A stretch of DNA of 64,000 nucleotides. Source: Isoetes taiwanensis (taxonomy: Eukaryota > Streptophyta > Lycopodiopsida > Isoetales > Isoetaceae). The notes under the pieces were generated by a model, which was not told where the DNA came from, did not search any database, and worked only from the letters and a program-made list of their open reading frames with translations. This document shows positions 11,101-21,370 of the stretch, one piece after another (the stretch's first letter is position 1; every line of letters starts with the position of its first letter). The position numbers and the translations under genes were made by a program. The stretch spans positions 6,168,488 through 6,232,487 of the forward strand of contig JAJEKV010000053.1 in assembly GCA_021234155.1 (NCBI GenBank), written 5' to 3'.

Positions 11101-11357
11101 TCAGGAGGTACTGGATCTGCGAGCACCTTTGCCCCCGCCTGGCTACCCGCTGATCAGGCACTACGGGTGCGGTGCATGAGTGTATATATTTATGCATTTT
11201 GTATATTAGAACAATTTATCAGCAGACTGATTGCTGCCACGGTTTTTCCCTCGAGAACCCTTCGGGACGGGGGTTTTTTAATCCAGGTAGTAATCCGCTT
11301 GCTGCGCTTTTGTATTGGGTCCCATAGACCGATTGGTCTCCGTGGACGATAAAAATA

Positions 11358-11377
11358 CCTTCCTTCCTTCCTTCCTT
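11358..11377 (+). repeat. (CTTC)n microsatellite tail of LINE copy A
   Basis: Five CTTC repeats directly follow the conserved 3' end GGACGATAAAAATAC. Confidence 0.85.
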
Positions 11378-11661
11378 TTTCTTGAAACTGCTTTTAGCTA
11401 ACCTTAGACGATGCAAGAGATAAATTTCTACGTACCCGCTTCTTCCAAAAAAAAAAAAAAAAAAAAAAATATCTATAATAGATTGAAAAATTGTATTTAT
11501 AAAAGTTGCATTTGGCACACCTCCCTTCGTGATTGTCCACTACCATCTATAAAAGATTCAAAAATTGTCTTTGTAAAAGTTGCTCTTGGCACATCTCCTT
11601 AATGATTGTTCACTTAACTACCACATGCCGGCTCCAAAAAAAAAAGGGGATGCTTCATGCT
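11378..11661. other. Spacer with A-rich tracts
   Basis: It holds a 21-base A run near 11449-11469 and two copies of a short motif (TTGTAAAAGTTGC, with TTTATAAAAGTTGC). No gene is seen. Confidence 0.5.
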
Positions 11662-12569
11662 CGAAAACCACCTTTGAAATCACTCCTATAATCAAATGCC
11701 TTTGGCAAGTTTTGATTGTCTACCACCTTGCTAGAATAGAATTCAATATCTATTTTGAATGTTCTCTAAGAAGGTAGAGTAGAATGGAATCTAATAGACA
11801 TTTTGAATGTTCTCAAAGACGGATGCTGGCTATGAAAACAACCATGACGAATCGCAAAATAACATCATTAGAAGAATCGAGTAGAGTTTTTTTCAAATTC
11901 AAAAAGATATAAGGTGGTCACGAGACAATATAAGATGCACATTGAATGAATCACAACTCCACACTTATCGAAGGACATTTGATAATCATAAATCAAGATA
12001 CTTTCTAGAGATAAAAAAAAAAAAAGAAAAAGAAAAAAACTATCAGAGCCAAGTTTTGATCTTAGAACCTATGGGTTATGGGTCCACCACGCTTCTGCTG
12101 CGCCATTCTGATCTTGATAAAAATCAATGTATTGAACATCTTTTAGTAAGTTCAATAGCAACAGAATACTGAGTTCTTGCCTCGCGCAAGCAAATGGTGC
12201 CATAATGTCTACTAACTCCATTGCCCCTCTCAACTTCATTTAGAGAATGCACATAGATGTAGAAAAATTTTCTTGCATTATGCTTCATATGTAAAATGAA
12301 TAAAAGCAATATTGCCACGAAAACTACCTCTAAAATCACTCCTATAATCAAATGCCTTTGGCAAGTTTTGATTGTCTACCATCTTGCTAGAATAGAATTC
12401 AATAGACATTTTGAATGTTCTATAAGAAGGTAGAGAAGAATGGAATCTAATGGACATTTTGAATGTTCTCAAAGGTGGATGATGGCTATGAAATCAACCA
12501 CGACGAATCGCAAAATAACATTATTAGAAGAATCCAATAGAGTTTTTTTCAAATTCAAAAAGATATAAG
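11662..12569 (+). repeat. 656-bp tandem duplication, first unit and left part of the second
   Basis: CGAAAACCACCTTTGAAATC at 11662 recurs as CGAAAACTACCTCTAAAATC at 12318, and the following ~250 bp match closely. Unit 1 is 11662-12317. Unit 2 begins at 12318 and is interrupted at TAAG (12566-12569) by the DNA transposon, resuming at 19885. Unit 1 has the same point uninterrupted at 11910-11913 (GATATAAGGTGG), so it serves as an internal empty site. Confidence 0.9.
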
Positions 12570-12598
12570 GGGTCTAAGTTAGATATTGGGGTACAAAA
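12570..12598 (+). repeat. Left terminal inverted repeat of the DNA transposon
   Basis: All 29 bases are complementary to 19856-19884. It is followed by a GC-rich stretch (AAGCGCGAGAAGCGG) that only loosely resembles the inner right end. Confidence 0.97.
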
Positions 12599-12866
12599 AA
12601 GCGCGAGAAGCGGAAGCGGAGAAAGCACGCTAAGCAGCGCCCGACGCACCTTTTCGATTTCCGCGCGCCTTTTCGGCGAACAATGATTTTGATTGTCAGA
12701 GGTGTAATTATTCGCGCCCATTTTTACTAATTGAATTGTACATGCCAATTTGCTCCCCGATTGCACTTCGATTCCTGCATTTTACAAATTGAAGCATCCT
12801 CTTCAAGGCGCTTGCTCCGACTTCTTTGTTTCTTGCTGCTTTTCTTTTTAAGTATCTTCTTTTCTC

Positions 12867-14776
12867 ATGGCTGGTGAAGGAATCATCCCACAGCAAAAGC
12901 TGAAATGGCTGGCGGAAAATGTCACTGCAGATGACTGGAACAGTGTTTGGTCTGAGCCAATGGTTTCAGGCAAAATCAAAATCTACTATGTTCGCCCTCA
13001 TTTGAAAGCGTAAATTAAATTGACGCTTTTGATCGATTTCTTGTATGGAGATGGAGGTATCCCGAATAATGAATTGAGGAAGCTAGTAGCATTATCATTT
13101 GCATGGGAAAACTGTAGTCGGGCAGAGCATAACCCTGAGGCTCATCGGGTTGATTGGGATGCTTACAAGAAACAGGTCAATGTTTGGTCCAGGAGAAAAA
13201 GGGATGACATTGATGTTAAAAAAAGAAGATGTTAAAATGATCAAAACTATAGTTCCTTCATGCCAAAGTACACCTCTAGCTTCCGGCAGATCAACACCTC
13301 AACTTGAATTTAAGGGGAAAGCAGGTCAGTCTTCTAAGTTTTCTGTTTCCAATTTAAGTTTCAACATTTCTTTGATTGAAGAGGAGGTTAGTAAGTTGGA
13401 AACAGATTTAGACAACTGTACAACTGATCTGGTAAAAATAATTAGTACCATTGAGGTAGATAAGAACTCTTTAGCAAGGGAAGAGAGGATGATTGAGCAT
13501 GGAAGGAACGAGATAGCAAGAATGGAGAATGAGTTGTCTGCTTTGAATGCCAAAGCAGACAAGAATGATGGAGACCTGAAGCAGATTGAAGAGTTAAAGC
13601 AAAAAATAAGTGGTGAAATATATTTTTGCTCTAAATTGGAGGCTTGCCTTCCAAAGGTTAGTGTTGAAGCATTACAGGAGAAGGAAAAGAAGGAAAGATC
13701 AAAAACTTCACTGGAATTCAGATTACAGGAAAGCAGGAAATACTTAGAAGCTGGTAGACAATTGATGGACTCAGATATATCAAAAATGTCTATCATAACT
13801 ATGAAAAGCAGGTTGCCTGGTTTCATGGAAGATGCATGTGCTGCATGTGGATTGGTCTTCAATCCAAAATATAAATTGAGTATGGCATTACCATGTGAAC
13901 ATGTCTATCACTTGGCATGCTGCATGCTTTTGTATGAAAAGAAGTCATGCTTCAGGTGTTTGAAGGAAGTTCCCAGGGAAGTTTTTGTGGAACTTGGTCT
14001 AGAGGTTGCAGGTGAAGAAGACTTGCAGATTCAGGCAAGTAGTGCATTTGAGGTAGGCACTAGTAGTGCATTTGCTTCACCTGATAAGTTTTCCAATCTT
14101 GTCACACTTGTGGCTTCACCTGTGGCTTCACCTGCTTTATTATTTAATAAAGCACCTGTGGCACCTGTGGCTTCACCTGCTTCTGAGTCACCAAAAAATG
14201 TTGTATCTACTGCATCAGCTCAAGTGTCACCAAGTCCAGTAAGGAAAGTTGTAGAAGCTTTGCAGAAGGTAAGACTTTGATATTTCTTATTTGTGTTTTA
14301 ACTAACTTAATCTCATTTAAATTGATTTGTGTTCTAAGCAGCACAGTTCTGTAATTCAGCTTAGTAAGGGGCCAGCAAAAAAAAGGATAAAACGTTCACG
14401 TGTTGTTGAGAGCAGTTCAGAAGAATATTATGAACAACCTGTACAAAAGGTTCCTGCAATTGGCATAAAGACCAGGCTGAGGAGTGCAACTGCAGGAGAA
14501 AGTTCTACTGCTGCACATGTAGATGTTCACGTAAGCAGTGATGAAGAACAAGCAAATGAAGATGCTGAAGATGCTGTTGAGAAAGGTAAGGGTAAGGGTG
14601 AAACAGCAGTTGAAATGGAGGTAGCAACAACAAAAGTCAAAAAGAAGATTGGGAGACCCTCAAAGAAGCTGCCACCTCCAGCACCAAAGCAAATAGGTGA
14701 TCAAGTTGATATTATTGTGAAAATGTTAAATGGTAGTTCAGGTTCTGTTTCTCAGTATATCAAGTCATTGAGTTAG
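12867..14776 (+). CDS. Transposon-borne coiled-coil / RING-H2 / AT-hook protein
   Basis: A RING-H2 finger usually marks an E3 ubiquitin ligase; here that role is inferred. The first ATG (12867, MAGEGIIPQQKLKWLAENV) is followed by one in-frame TAA at 13011, then the same frame goes on with LLIDFLYGDGGIPNNEL and VDWDAYKKQVNVWSRRKRDD. One base fewer in the A7 run at 13218-13224 would join it to the long frame ending at 14268. That frame carries a coiled coil (about 13360-13790) and a RING-H2 pattern: CAACG, LPCEHVYHLACC, CFRC. A V/A/S/P repeat region follows. A GAAG|GTAAG donor at 14269 and an acceptor ending 14341 remove 73 bp in phase. Exon 2 (14342-14776) is acidic and basic and holds an AT-hook-like core KKKIGRPSKKL. 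The likely role is nuclear, acting with the transposase. Without the stop and indel it would be about 610 residues. Confidence 0.7.
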
Positions 14777-14933
14777 TTTCAGAACATAACATATTGTGGT
14801 GTATGTGAAATACTGTTTTAATTGTTTTATGTTGTTTGAGAACATTGTTTGAATATTGTAATTCTGTTTTCTTTAATTAATGACTTCTTTTAATTCATGT
14901 TTAAGTCATGTTGATGTTTAAGTTTCTTTTTTT

Positions 14934-15848
14934 ATGAATGTTGCAGAGGATTTAGAAAAGAAAAAACTTGTCATCTTAGACATTAATGGAGTTTTGGTCA
15001 ACACCTTCCAAAAAAGAGCAAGAGTAAAGATTCCACCAGGGCTCAAGAAGTATTACACAGCAGGGAAAGTGGTTATTTGCAGACCTTTTTTACAAGAGTG
15101 GAGTTTTGAAAGATTTGAAGTTGGGATTTGGTCTAGCATGATGAAGCACAACATCATACAAATCCTTAACAGTATTCTGCCAGCACACTACATTGCTAAA
15201 TTCAAATTCATTTGGGGCCAGAATGAATGTGAGGTGCTGCCTTTCATGTTTCCAGGCAGTGCAACCAAACCAGTATTTATGAAGCCAATTGTCAAAGTTT
15301 ACACAGCTTTTAATGATGTACAGGATGTTGTGCTTGTGGATGACTCTTTGTACAAGACTTTCTTGTCCCCACCAGACACATGCTTAATAGTTGAGAGCTT
15401 TGACAATGAGGAAAATGATAAGGTATTCAACTATATAAAAGCATGTTTGCACACTTGGCTTCATTCAAAGAATCCTCAAAAGTGGTTGCACCAGCAGCTT
15501 CATGTTGATGTGGTCAAGGAAGTAGACATCAACATACTCAAGCTTACTGTTGACCACTTGAAAGAACTTGCAAGATGGAAAGTAGCAATTGAGGGAAGCA
15601 TGCAATTGGTGAAAGATATTGTTGGTGTTGCAGCTGATATTGTTGTAAATGAACAGGATGAACATGCAAGAGAAGAAACAACACAGATTCTCCATACTGA
15701 TCAGACCAACATTGAAGAGCCTGATCAGACCAACATTGAAGATATTGATCAGACCAACATTGAAGATACCGATAAACAGGAGGAAACTGCAAGAGAAGAA
15801 ATAACACAAGATCAGACCCGCATTGAAGATACTGACTTTGAGATGTAA
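14934..15848 (+). CDS. FCP1/NIF-like HAD-family protein carried by the transposon
   Basis: FCP1-type HAD phosphatases use a DxDx(T/V) motif, a Ser/Thr motif, a Lys and a DD pair; they dephosphorylate for example RNA polymerase II CTD. In this 304-residue frame, motif I is LDINGVLV (D16 kept, second acid replaced by N18), motif II IWSS (65-68), a conserved-looking Lys at 117 (FMKPI), and motif IV VLVDDSLYK (D136-D137). The loss of the second Asp, the usual acid/base, suggests reduced or no phosphatase activity, so a binding role is possible. Residues about 240-300 are acidic repeats of DQTNIE(D/E). A good splice acceptor (TTTTTTTATGAATGTTGCAG) ends at 14946, so the first codons may instead be an exon joined to sequence upstream. 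It lies convergent with the transposase gene and clearly inside the element. Confidence 0.7.
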   Translation: MNVAEDLEKKKLVILDINGVLVNTFQKRARVKIPPGLKKYYTAGKVVICRPFLQEWSFERFEVGIWSSMMKHNIIQILNSILPAHYIAKFKFIWGQNECEVLPFMFPGSATKPVFMKPIVKVYTAFNDVQDVVLVDDSLYKTFLSPPDTCLIVESFDNEENDKVFNYIKACLHTWLHSKNPQKWLHQQLHVDVVKEVDINILKLTVDHLKELARWKVAIEGSMQLVKDIVGVAADIVVNEQDEHAREETTQILHTDQTNIEEPDQTNIEDIDQTNIEDTDKQEETAREEITQDQTRIEDTDFEM

Positions 15849-16334
15849 ATTAAGAACTTCATGTAACTTAAGATGAAACTTAAGATATAACAGATGTTTC
15901 TTTTTGAAGACTGGATATGAGTACATAGTTGTACACTTTTGTAACAGAACGGATATTAATGTAAATTCAAGGTTTCAGGCATTTACCTACACTTGTGTAG
16001 ATCATCATTTGTAAACTTTGTTCATTTGTAAACTTGCAATCTGTTTTCCATGTCCATCAAGTCTGTTTTCCAGAAGTTCATCAAGTCTGTAATAGTTAAC
16101 TGATAACAGAAAGCATGTAAGCAGACAAAGCATAAGTATGAAAAGCAGACCTAGCAGCTTTTCTTTTAAAGCTGTGAGGACAAGGAACATTTGTGCAGCA
16201 AAGAATTTGTTAGTTTTCATTGATAACGAATTATAAAGAGTATAAGAAAGAATATGGCAGGAAAGAGCCAGTGTACATCTAAAAACTCAATTGCTGCTTC
16301 TTCGAAGCAAAAGCAGAAAAAATGGGCAGCAAAA
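15849..16334. other. Convergent intergenic region of the DNA transposon
   Basis: This lies between the plus-strand HAD gene and the minus-strand transposase stop. It is AT-rich with several short TCAAGTCTG/TTTGTAAACTT repeats near 16005-16090. It probably holds both 3' UTRs. No gene is seen. Confidence 0.45.
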
Positions 16335-19300
16335 TTAGCACTCTACTGGAAGGGATGCCATAACTTTTTGGCATGTCTCTTCATTCATCTTGAAACTATT
16401 GTTATCAAGATTCTCCATATCAAACTTCACCTGTCTGACAAGGTGGCTATACAAACTAGCAACTGGCTTGTCCAATAGCAACTCAAATTGGAGTGCATCT
16501 GTTTGCTTGTAATAATGGCCAGAAACTATAACTTCTCCTACACCAAATGCAGTACCCCAAGCATCTTCATATGTATCTAACAATGTGTGTTTAGTCTCTG
16601 TACACCTAAGAACGTAAAAGTCAACTCCCTCATCATCTTCTGGATGTGCATTTACAACAAAGTTATCTCCAACTTCTAGAAGAGAACTAAGGTAATTTAC
16701 TTCTTCATCTTCTTCTTCTTCCCCCTGACTAATTGCTGTGGATGTTTCTCCAGCAACAGAATTCATCTTTGGTTTCAGTTCTGCTGTGAGCCATGCTCCC
16801 AAATGTGCTTTGTTCGTGCAATCATCCCTTTTACCATGAAAGCAATAGGAACAATAGCAAGAGAGGCACCTATAAGCAACTTTTGCAGGGTTCTTTTTGT
16901 CACATGGTCTGATGCAATGAAGTTTAGAGCTCCCACATAGTGTTTTCCACTCCTTCCTTTCAGATTTGTCTACACTTTGGGGATCAATATGCCAAAAGAA
17001 CCTGCAATATAAAACAGATTCATGCAACTTCAAATCTAAGAAAAATCTAAGAAAAAACAAGAATTTACCTTCTTATATGAGGGTCTGGTGGATTGTTCAT
17101 CATGTACCAGTTCATGAAATCGACAATGTCTTTGGCACTTCCAATTTCGGGACTCATACTTCAATTGCTCTCTTGCCAAAACCCTTTTCAATATTGCACC
17201 TTGTCCATCATGTTCTCCTTTGCCATGAGAATTGGCAAAGAAATTCCACTCATACTCAATTCCTTCACTACACACATAGTTCCTTCCTAAATACCAGAAA
17301 GGCCTTGCTCCTTTAAACTGGGATGTGCAACCATCACTCCAAAAAATATGTTTCTTGTACTCAATGTTCTGTGCTCTAAGCCAGTCAGCATGTACTTTCA
17401 AGCAATGATGTACAAACTTCGGGTGCTATGCTCCTGTCATCTGAAATATAAAATTGCACTTCCTTTATAATTCTCCTCCTCGATTAGTCTTTGATGGTCT
17501 CGACTTGTCTTCTTCTTTCTTTTCAGCTTATCCCGCCTCTGCTTCTCTTTGCTCGCCTCTTTAACTTCCATCTCCTCTATCTCGGCTTTGGGTTGCATGT
17601 CTATATGTGATATGAACCGGGGCCTGGTCCGTGCCCGATTGGCAAGATTGTGCCTCCCTCTGAATTTTAAAACTGTAATTTTCAGCAAAGTCAATTACAG
17701 AGACAATTGCATCTTCAGGAAAGGTATCCAAACACGTCCTGAATTGCTTTGCCTGCCAGTGTGCCACATAATTGTGTGTGACAAATTGTACCATTGTCTT
17801 GGAGGCATGCTTCATGAACTGGGGCAGACTCTCGTTCTTGTATGCAAGTCTTGTTACTTTTGCTGGTTTCCTCCCTCCCATTTTTTTCTTGGTAGTCTCC
17901 TTCATGCATCCAACTTCTTGCTGATTTCAGACCATGAACATTTCTGTCAGTTTGCAATTTGTTTAAAAAGCTTGTCACACGAGCACAATTTAATTAAGTC
18001 AAACAGAATACCTTTTCAAACTGTTTCCACTCCACCTTGTAATCAGTTTCCATCTTCTCCTTAGGACAAAAAGCAAACCTGTTTATAACATCACAATTAA
18101 AGTTACTGAGCAGTAATATCTTTAAACATCATAACATTGAAGAGACAAACTTAAGAGTACCTTTTCAGCCCACAATCTTTGCATGCCAACTGCAGACATT
18201 GATGTTTGTGCCATTCTTCATCTTCTTCTTTAGAGCATACCATTTGCCTCCAAAAATCACTAGTGGATTTATAAACATGGTTCTTGGCACTACAAAAGTT
18301 ACCATCACCACAAACAGCACAATTACAATTGCATTCTTTGTGCACCCCATTTGGATCTGTTCTGATTTTGTTGAGTGCTTGCATCACATACTCAAAGTGC
18401 ATGTGATATTGGCAGCAACAGGTCTCTCTTTCTTTTAAACGCCTCACAAAAGATGGCTTCAGCAATTCAAATGTGCGCTGTGAAATCTTCATTTCATTGA
18501 ATTCCTTTTTGAAGGCCATGTAAAATTGCAACTATAAACAAAGCAGAAATACAGAGTTCCAAAAAAAATTAAAAGCAGCAATATAGTAAAGCATAACAAG
18601 CGGTAAAACATATAAAGCATAATAATTACCTGAGAAATTTCAAACAGTTGTATTGGATGATCAATTTTTTCACCATCTTTTGTAACAAACTTTCTCACAT
18701 GCTTCCTGTATGGTGAGACTCTTGTGTTTTCTGTCCATAACTTGTAAACAGAATTCTTAACCTCGTCAGTTATTGCATCTGATCTCTTTTTCCTTGAAAA
18801 CATTGTAGATACCATTTGCAATGTGGACTTTCTTGCTTGCATTATATATGTCTTCCTTAGTTTCTTTTGCTGATTGAGTGTCTCTTGAACATTTCTAATT
18901 ACATTCTTCATGATCTTGCTTTGATCATGATCAACAAAATCCACCTCCAGTGGCAATTTCTTCTTCACTCTCTTCACAAATCTGTGCACCACCAGTGCCT
19001 TATCCCCTTCTTTCAAAGTCTTTGTGATATTATTGAAATAATCGTCCAAACTCTTGGACAATTCTTGAAGCCTTCTCGCACTCAAGCCGCTGTCAACTTG
19101 AGGCTGGATATTTTCTTTCTCCCTCTCCCTAGGGTAAAAGCATGTTAGGGTGTCCCTTAAAAAGTATTATTTAGTGACCAAAAAGGTACCTAAAAAGGTA
19201 GCCAGGACTAGGTACTGGGTACCTGTATAATATCTCAATATAAGGTATGTTTTAGAACTTTTTATATATATATTGATCTTCGATAGCATTATCTTTATCC

Positions 19301-19558
19301 TAACTTTGAATATTACCATGTCCTTGACTTTTATTTTGGATTTTTGTATTAGTTTTAATGAAAAGAAAAATGAGAAAGTACCCAGTTCTGAAGTACCTAG
19401 TGTATGTACTTTTGCAGGTTCCAAAAGTGGTACACCCTAACATGCTTTCACCCCCTATCTCTTTTCCTCTGTCTAGATTGCCTTCTTCTCTCGGCTTGAA
19501 TTTCCCGGAAAATTTGAAGTTGCTTTTCTTCATCTAAATCTGATGCTGATTGATCCAT
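16335..19558 (-). CDS. DDE-like transposase, five exons, interrupted by a MITE
   Basis: The start ATG is at 19558 (MDQSASDLDEEKQLQIFRE). Exons read 5' to 3' on the minus strand: 19558-18630 (with the MITE), 18531-18161, 18078-18012, 17920-17069, 17001-16335, with GT-AG borders in phase. Exon 2 is Cys-rich (ECNCNCAVCGDGNFCSAKNH), a likely zinc-binding DNA-recognition part. Exon 4 carries VSVIDFAENYSF, FYISDD, HIFWSDGCTSQFK and NFFANSHGKGEHDGQGA, which I read as the conserved acidic blocks of an RNase-H-fold transposase; DFAENY...SDGC..QF...SHGKG..DG also occurs in uncharacterised animal proteins. Exon 5 has a second Cys/His cluster (CLSCYCSYCFHGKRDDC). Within exon 4 the frame changes at GGGG 17619-17622, near 17462-17466, at GGG 17422-17424 and at GGG 17149-17151; each is repaired by removing one base. 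Length would be about 850 residues. Confidence 0.75.
19132..19453. mobile_element. 322-bp MITE inserted in transposase exon 1
   Basis: The 22-bp inverted ends, 19132-19153 and 19432-19453, differ at one base (minus strand GGGTGAAAGCATGTTAGGG). They are flanked by a 4-bp direct repeat, CCTA, at 19128-19131 and 19454-19457 (TAGG on the minus strand). Removing the MITE and one duplication joins RQSRQRKRDR to EREKENIQPQVDSG in the same frame. It has no coding capacity. The GGGT ends and TARG target resemble those of the surrounding element, so it may be mobilised by the same or a related transposase. Confidence 0.9.
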
Positions 19559-19855
19559 TTAGAATCGTGTTGTACAGAGAATTGTGTTGTACAGAGAAAC
19601 CGTGCTGCACAAAGAAAATTTTGTTCAGGGGTACAACACCAGATCATGCTTCCCGCCATAGTCAAATCCTATTCACTCTCCACGCCATCTCACAACAACC
19701 CCGCCAAATTGATTCTGTACCGAATTTGATTTTGCGGGTAGCCATGTCATCGATCCGGAAGCAATTTGCTAAAAACGGATTATCGCGTTCCCGCTCTCCA
19801 AGCACCTCCAAGCACAGCAGACCAAGCACGAAAAGCAGCGCGTCCGGACGGGTGC

Positions 19856-19884
19856 TTTTGTACCCCAATATCTAACTTAGACCC
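19856..19884 (-). repeat. Right terminal inverted repeat of the DNA transposon
   Basis: It ends CAATATCTAACTTAGACCC, then TAAG (19885-19888), the target duplication. Confidence 0.97.
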
Positions 19885-20340
19885 TAAGGTGGTCACGAGA
19901 CAATATAGGATGCACATTGAATGAATCACAACCCCGCACTCATCGGAGAGCATTTGATAACCATAAATCAAGACATTTTTCTAGAATTAAAAAAAAAAAA
20001 AAGGAAAAGAAAAAAACTATCAGAGCCAAGTTTCAACCTTGGGACCTGTGGATTATGAGCCCACCACGTTCTGCTTCGCCATTTTGATCTGATAACAATC
20101 AATGTATGGAACATCTTTTAGTATGTTTAATAGCAACAGAATACTAAGTTCTTGCCTCGCGCAAGCCAATGGTGCCCTAATGTCTACCAACTCCATTGCC
20201 GCTCTCAACTTCATTTAGAGAATGCACATAGATGTAGAAAAACTTTCTTGCATTATGCTTCATATGTAAAACGAATAAAAACAATATTGCCATGAAAACT
20301 ACCTTTAAAATCATTCCTATAATCAACAATAGTTCATAAT
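19885..20340 (+). repeat. 656-bp tandem duplication, right part of second unit
   Basis: From TAAGGTGGTCACGAGAC to CCTATAATCA this copies 11910-12350 with scattered substitutions. With 12318-12569 it makes up the second unit, separated only by the inserted transposon. Confidence 0.9.
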
Positions 20341-21176
20341 GCACTTGCAGAAGCTATGAAGAAACGAAGACAAAGAGCTTGGAGAAATTCTGAAGCTAAC
20401 AACAGTATGATAGAATGGATGGTAAGCACTTGTTAGTTTGAATTTGAATTTACTTTAGTTGCATGTGTAAAGTGTAATGACATAGCAGAAAATATTTGCA
20501 AAGAGTAAAGTATATTTGCAAAAATATAGAAGAGTTAACACGTTGGTACATTTTTGCAGAGATAGTAAAGAAGCAAGGATGTGCAGGTTCAGTGCATGTC
20601 ACATTGATTAACGGGGCAAAATTGTTGATTAGAGGTATAAAGTTCTTGTAATATATGAGCAGAGGTCTGTAAAACACATTAATAACATCCTTTTTCCTTC
20701 CAGTGAGGTTCTATATAAGCAGTTGGTTCGCCCAAAGTATTGTCGAAATGAATTTTCTACTGGAACTTTTAAAAATTGGGCTTGAACTGCTTTCTAGCAT
20801 GGTTTGGTAAGCTTACCATGAGCTGCATCTATCATGGAAAAGTCAAATCCATTATATACATTGATGATGACCTCCCATATCCAGAGGCAGCAGCCTGTGA
20901 AGGATATTGATTTGCTAAAGAAGAGGGGAAATGCACCATGCAAGCATTGACAGTCTCTTCCAACTATCTGCAGAAAATCACATTCTCATAAATGTGAAGA
21001 AAACCTAACTATTTTGTGAAAAGATCCAAAAAACAGCAATACTTTTCTTTCCTGACCTTGCCATCCTCAATTAAAATAAATATATGACCTATTGTTGTTA
21101 ATATTGTTTAAGTATAAGAAAGCAATTCTTATAGTTGATAGTTGATAAGAAAGCAATTCTTATACGTGCAAAACCA
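20341..21176. other. AT-rich region, no assignable gene
   Basis: A short open stretch ALAEAMKKRRQRAW...NSMIEWM at about 20342-20425 ends at a GTAAGC that could be a donor, so it may be a stray exon. Nothing else is recognised. Confidence 0.35.
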
Positions 21177-21322
21177 TATTATATTATGTTGAAGACTTTT
21201 TTTACAAAAAAACTCGTGCATGCAGAAGCCTTGCACGTTTACAGAAAGATACCATAGCCTATTATATTATATTGAAGACTTTTTTACAAAAAAACTCGTG
21301 CATGCAGAAGCCTTGCACGTTT
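21177..21322. repeat. Two direct copies of a ~64-bp unit
   Basis: TATTATATTATGTTGAAGAC to GCCTTGCACGTTT at 21177-21240 recurs at 21260-21322 with one or two changes (period 83). Confidence 0.85.
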
Positions 21323-21370
21323 TTACCCCTGGTTTTTTAAGAAAGATCAAAACAGAATACATAGAGCCGA

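Larger units (their letters stand above)
7600..11377 (+). mobile_element. Non-LTR retrotransposon (LINE) copy A
   Basis: The order is a 5' coiled-coil ORF, a GC-rich stretch, endonuclease N-terminus (from about 9131), reverse transcriptase with a YADD box, a C-terminal region and a 3' end GGACGATAAAAATACC followed by (CTTC)n at 11358-11377. The 3' end and the coding parts match copy B at 49643-52670 on the other strand, which defines the family. The tail is a microsatellite, not poly(A). Compared with copy B, the segment from the end of the endonuclease to the start of the RT is deleted. The frame also breaks after the RT (10047) and again before 10392. The 5' limit is only approximate. Confidence 0.8.
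12570..19884. mobile_element. Complete 7,315-bp DNA transposon, superfamily unclear
   Basis: The ends are perfect 29-bp inverted repeats (12570-12598 and 19856-19884, beginning GGGTCTAAGTTAGATATTGG). They are flanked by direct TAAG at 12566-12569 and 19885-19888. The neighbouring tandem unit carries the empty site at 11910-11913, so the boundaries are proven from the sequence alone. Inside are a minus-strand multi-exon transposase (19558-16335), a plus-strand coiled-coil/RING-H2/AT-hook gene (12867-14776) and a plus-strand FCP1-like HAD gene (14934-15848). A 4-bp target duplication excludes Mutator (8-11), hAT (8), CACTA (3), Harbinger (3) and Tc1 (TA). Four-base duplications are known in Sola, Academ, Kolobok and Ginger elements. 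Kolobok and Sola3 use TTAA, which this is not. Perfect ends imply recent insertion. Confidence 0.92.

Noticed and set aside
14934-15848. Treating the FCP1-like gene as a host gene next to a transposon
   Set aside because: It lies entirely within perfect inverted ends and their target duplication, so it is part of the element, whatever its origin.
12570-19884. Assigning the transposon to hAT, CACTA, Mutator or Kolobok
   Set aside because: The 4-bp TAAG duplication and the GGGTC ends do not fit the target lengths (8, 3, 8-11) or the TTAA target of these groups.
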